Under the pieces are notes generated by a model. The model saw only the letters and a list, made by a program, of their open reading frames with translations, was not told where the DNA came from and did no database searches. From a virus, in IMG/VR virus record IMGVR_UViG_3300025674_000097, positions 1 through 41,852 of that record: a DNA stretch of 41,852 nucleotides. One strand, given 5' to 3'. Below, piece by piece: positions 39,569 through 41,852 of the stretch (its first letter is position 1; the number at the start of each line of letters is the position of its first letter). A program made the position numbers and the translations under genes.

Positions 39569-39811
39569 ATGGCAATTTATCCTATTATTCATAAAGAAAC
39601 TGGTGAGAAAAAAGTTATCGAAATGAGTGTTCATGACATTTCGCAATGGTATAAAGAAAATCCAGAATGGCATCGAGATTGGTCTGAAGGTTGTGCTACT
39701 CCAGGAGAAGTTGGAGATTGGCAGAATAAACTGGTTTCAAAACACCCTGGATGGAATGATGTTCTTGGAAGAGCATCCAAAATGCCCGGTTCAACAGTAA
39801 AAAAGATTTAA
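39569..39811 (+). CDS. Conserved-type small protein of unknown function (80 aa)
   Basis: The protein starts MAIYPIIHKETGEKKVIEMS and contains a Trp-rich middle (ISQWYKENPEWHRDWSEG) and a lysine-rich end with Met-Pro-Gly-Ser. Its N-terminal hairpin resembles that of small FmdB-like phage proteins, but the zinc-binding cysteines are missing. It precedes phoH by one base and is probably co-expressed with it. The function is unknown. Confidence 0.72.
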   Translation: MAIYPIIHKETGEKKVIEMSVHDISQWYKENPEWHRDWSEGCATPGEVGDWQNKLVSKHPGWNDVLGRASKMPGSTVKKI

Positions 39812-39812
39812 C

Positions 39813-40571
39813 ATGGCAAGAAGAAAAAGATCATCTGTAGAGCAACCAATTGGGGTTGGTCTCACGGCAAAGCAGATGAAGAGGAGAAAACCTCTGAGTC
39901 AAGAATACTTGGTTGATATTGATCCACTTACGGAAAATCAAAAAAGATTATTTGATTCTTATAAAGAAGGAAAACATCTAGTTGCATATGGTTGTGCAGG
40001 CACTGGTAAAACATTCATTACACTTTATAATGCCCTGATGGATGTGCTTTCAGAGCACACACCATATGAAAAAGTATACCTTGTAAGATCACTGGTTGCT
40101 ACCAGAGAAATTGGATTTCTTCCTGGGGATCATGATGATAAGGCAGATATTTACCAGATTCCATACAAGAATATGGTCAAGTATATGTTCCAAATGCCTT
40201 CAGATGCAGATTTTGAGATGCTTTATGGAAATCTTAAATCTCAAGAAACAATTAAGTTTTGGAGCACATCATTCCTTCGTGGAACTACTCTTGATAATGC
40301 TATTCTGATTGTCGATGAATTTCAAAACATGAATTTTCATGAGTTGGATTCTATTATTACTCGTGTTGGGGAAAATACCAAAATTTGTTTCTGTGGAGAT
40401 GCAAGACAATCCGATTTAACTAAATCAAATGAGAGAAATGGTATCATTGATTTCATGAATGTATTGCGTAAAATGCCATCATTTGATATAATTGAATTTG
40501 GAATCGAAGATATTGTTCGATCCGGTCTTGTTAAAGAATACCTTACAGCAAAAATTGATGCAGGTTTTTAA
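39813..40571 (+). CDS. phoH: PhoH-like ATPase
   Basis: The 252-aa protein has the P-loop ATPase core of the PhoH family: Walker A GCAGTGKT (about 60-67), an arginine-containing VYLVRSLVATREIGFLPG stretch (88-105), Walker B ILIVDEFQN (164-172) and the sensor-like ICFCGDARQSDL near 191-202. A basic N-terminal extension (MARRKRSSVEQ) is added. PhoH proteins are common in marine phages and linked to phosphate-stress regulons in bacteria; family members have RNA helicase- or ATPase-type domains, but the role in phages is not settled. It is coupled to the exonuclease gene by TAATG. Confidence 0.95.
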   Translation: MARRKRSSVEQPIGVGLTAKQMKRRKPLSQEYLVDIDPLTENQKRLFDSYKEGKHLVAYGCAGTGKTFITLYNALMDVLSEHTPYEKVYLVRSLVATREIGFLPGDHDDKADIYQIPYKNMVKYMFQMPSDADFEMLYGNLKSQETIKFWSTSFLRGTTLDNAILIVDEFQNMNFHELDSIITRVGENTKICFCGDARQSDLTKSNERNGIIDFMNVLRKMPSFDIIEFGIEDIVRSGLVKEYLTAKIDAGF

Positions 40572-41296
40572 TGTTTAATCATATTGATTTGAATCTTCCA
40601 TCTCTCGACAGAGAAACTATTGATGGAGTTCGTTATTATAAAGTTCCAAATCAAGAAGATCTTATTAGACTGGTTTCCATTACTTCGGTGACCAGTCATT
40701 TTAATAAGGAAATTTTTATTAATTGGAGAAAAAAAGTAGGTGAAGAAAAAGCTAATCAGATCACTAAAAAGGCAACTAGCCGTGGTACTGATATGCACAC
40801 TCTCGTTGAGCATCACCTTAAAAATGAAGACCTACCTAAAGTTCAACCAATTTCAGATTTTTTATTCAAAATTGCGAAACCAACACTTAATAATATAAAT
40901 AATATTCATGCTTTAGAAAGTTCCCTATATAGTAAGGAACTTGGTATTGCTGGAACTGTTGATTGTATTGCCGAATATAACGGTGAGCTAGCGATAATCG
41001 ACTTTAAGACATCTGCAAAACCAAAACCAGAAGATTGGATCGAGCACTATTTTGTTCAATGTATGGCATACGGATGTATGCTTTACGAAATGACTGGAAT
41101 CATGGTCAAAAAACTTGTAATTATTATGTCTTGCGAAAATGGAGAATGTGTAGTTTATGAACAAAGAAATAAAGCAAAGTACATCAAATTGCTCGACAAA
41201 TATATTAGAAAATTTGTTGGAGATAAACTTGAACTTTATGGAAAAGAACAAGGAACTGGAACAGGTAATAGAAAAGAAGTTTCTAACACCATCTAG
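40571..41296 (+). CDS. PD-(D/E)XK exonuclease, MGME1/RecB-like (241 aa)
   Basis: The protein shows the ordered motifs of RecB/Cas4/MGME1-type nucleases: His76 in RGTDMH, Glu116 in Ala-Leu-Glu, Asp131 in Gly-Thr-Val-Asp, Asp144-x-Lys146 in IIDFKTS, and Gln163 in Gln-x-x-Ala-Tyr. These residues form a two-metal nuclease site. The size is close to that of MGME1, a single-strand DNA exonuclease. It overlaps the phoH stop (TAATG) and is followed by the gp33- and gp59-like genes. It probably takes part in recombination or processing of replication intermediates. The lack of an iron-sulfur cysteine cluster speaks against Cas4. Confidence 0.85.
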   Translation: MFNHIDLNLPSLDRETIDGVRYYKVPNQEDLIRLVSITSVTSHFNKEIFINWRKKVGEEKANQITKKATSRGTDMHTLVEHHLKNEDLPKVQPISDFLFKIAKPTLNNINNIHALESSLYSKELGIAGTVDCIAEYNGELAIIDFKTSAKPKPEDWIEHYFVQCMAYGCMLYEMTGIMVKKLVIIMSCENGECVVYEQRNKAKYIKLLDKYIRKFVGDKLELYGKEQGTGTGNRKEVSNTI

Positions 41297-41498
41297 GTTT
41301 GCCCTAGAGATTGAAAAAATTGTTGCAGAAGAAAAATTCAATTATATTGATGCTATTTGCCACTATTGCGAAATCAATGAAGTTGAAGTAGAATCGGTTG
41401 CAAAGTTAGTTTCAAAACCACTGAAAGAAAAACTGAAGTGGGATGCGACTCAACTTAACTTTATGAAAAAAACTTCGAGAGCAAAACTTCCTATATGA
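41238..41498 (+). CDS. 33: Late-transcription coactivator, gp33-like (86 aa)
   Basis: The product from ATG 41238 (MEKNKELEQVIEKKFLTPSR) has the form of T4-type gp33-like coactivators. FLTPSRFALEIEKIV is followed by FNYIDAICHYCE and a C-terminal LKEKLKWDATQLN, then a hydrophobic tip Lys-Leu-Pro-Ile. In T4, gp33 binds RNA polymerase and through its C-terminus the sliding clamp, enhancing late transcription. The start at 41238 limits the overlap with the exonuclease to 59 bases; an in-frame ATG at 41157 would lengthen the protein to 113 aa. It overlaps the gp59-like gene as ATGA, the order seen in cyanophages. It probably acts at the N[A/C]TAAATA boxes of this window. Confidence 0.75.
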   Translation: MEKNKELEQVIEKKFLTPSRFALEIEKIVAEEKFNYIDAICHYCEINEVEVESVAKLVSKPLKEKLKWDATQLNFMKKTSRAKLPI

Positions 41499-41852
41499 TC
41501 GTGACACCATTTGAAACATATCAACATTATTTGTCACTCAAAAATCACTTTACAAATCCAAAATACGATTTCTTTAAGTACGGAGCAAAAACCCGTGCTA
41601 GTATGACATCCTTTAATAAAAGAAAGGATAAGTACTGGTTTGAGAAGACTTCTCGTAAGTATTCTGATAAAGAAATCGTAGATTTTTTAGTATCTAATTT
41701 TGTTGCATCAGACACACCAGGTAATTTATGGATTGGAGAAATTATCAATTCTGGCGAAAGAAACTACGCCGAGTGGATGAAACGACAGCAGAGTTTGAGT
41801 TACTTGTACAAAGAACAAATGCAAGAATTCTTCTCGGAAAACAAATTAGAGG
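41495..41852 (+). CDS. 59: DNA helicase loader, gp59-like (partial, 3' end outside)
   Basis: From ATG 41495 the frame stays open to the window end (119 codons). The sequence KYDFFKYGAKTRASMTSFNK followed by Arg-Lys-Asp-Lys-Tyr-Trp-Phe-Glu-Lys parallels the N-terminal HMG-like domain of T4 gp59 (KYDVIKYNW, later RRDKYFFQKL). LWIGEI corresponds to its Ala-Trp-Ile-Gly-Asp-Ile. gp59 loads the gp41 helicase on forked or gp32-coated DNA and couples it to primase and recombination. The position after a gp33-like gene supports the call. The C-terminal domain is not in the window. Confidence 0.88.
   Translation, partial: MIVTPFETYQHYLSLKNHFTNPKYDFFKYGAKTRASMTSFNKRKDKYWFEKTSRKYSDKEIVDFLVSNFVASDTPGNLWIGEIINSGERNYAEWMKRQQSLSYLYKEQMQEFFSENKLE

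Noticed and set aside
40571-41296. Cas4 identity for the nuclease
   Set aside because: The PD-(D/E)XK motifs are present but the cysteines for an iron-sulfur cluster are missing and no CRISPR context exists.

Overview
The window reads as part of the genome of a T4-like cyanophage (a marine cyanomyovirus infecting Synechococcus or Prochlorococcus). Phage-borne photosynthesis and carbon genes (psbA tail, complete psbD, talC) sit with T4-type replication and late-transcription genes (gp33-like, gp59-like), phoH, thyX and a very large tail-fibre region. Every coding region found is on the + strand. Genes are tightly packed, often with ATGA or TAATG overlaps, and many are preceded by a T4-late-type box N[A/C]TAAATA. 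The sequence is AT-rich. No tRNA, integrase, insertion sequence or CRISPR array was seen.

Layout. Positions 1-2540 are a photosystem II module: the 3' end of a group I intron, the last psbA exon, two unrelated free-standing homing endonuclease genes (endonuclease VII type and GIY-YIG type), then psbD. Positions 2617-4293 are a chain of eight small overlapping genes of unknown function, three of them encoding single-span membrane peptides. talC (4322-4984) follows. Positions 5003-32768, two thirds of the window, are a fibre/adhesin locus. It holds two LamG-type lectin proteins, a beta-helix protein with a small partner, four long fibres (1389, 1987, 1386 and 608 aa), three tandem seven-bladed FG-GAP beta-propeller proteins, two glycine-rich adhesin-like C-termini and one HNH endonuclease gene. 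The 1987-aa fibre contains a 3090-bp array of 51 short repeats, nearly all exactly 51 bp.

Positions 32793-36269 are a three-gene sugar or small-molecule modification cassette: sulfotransferase, GT9-like glycosyltransferase and NodU/CmcH-type carbamoyltransferase. A glutaredoxin and several conserved unknowns follow to 37837. Positions 37838-38600 hold a regulatory region with a well-formed sigma70-type promoter, nested inverted repeats, a structured leader and three very small genes. From 38595 to the end lie two small genes, thyX, a small conserved gene, phoH, a PD-(D/E)XK exonuclease, a gp33-like late-transcription coactivator and the start of a gp59-like helicase loader.

How it works together (inference). 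psbA and psbD keep photosystem II repaired and talC diverts carbon flow during infection. thyX, glutaredoxin, the exonuclease and the gp59-like protein support phage DNA synthesis. The gp33-like protein drives late transcription from the N[A/C]TAAATA boxes that precede the fibre genes. The fibre locus sets host recognition and looks highly diversifying. The most unusual elements are the 17-residue repeat fibre whose blocks differ by whole units, the propeller trio with signs of blade shuffling, the modification cassette beside the fibres, and two intrinsic terminators that carry a promoter -35 hexamer in their loop.
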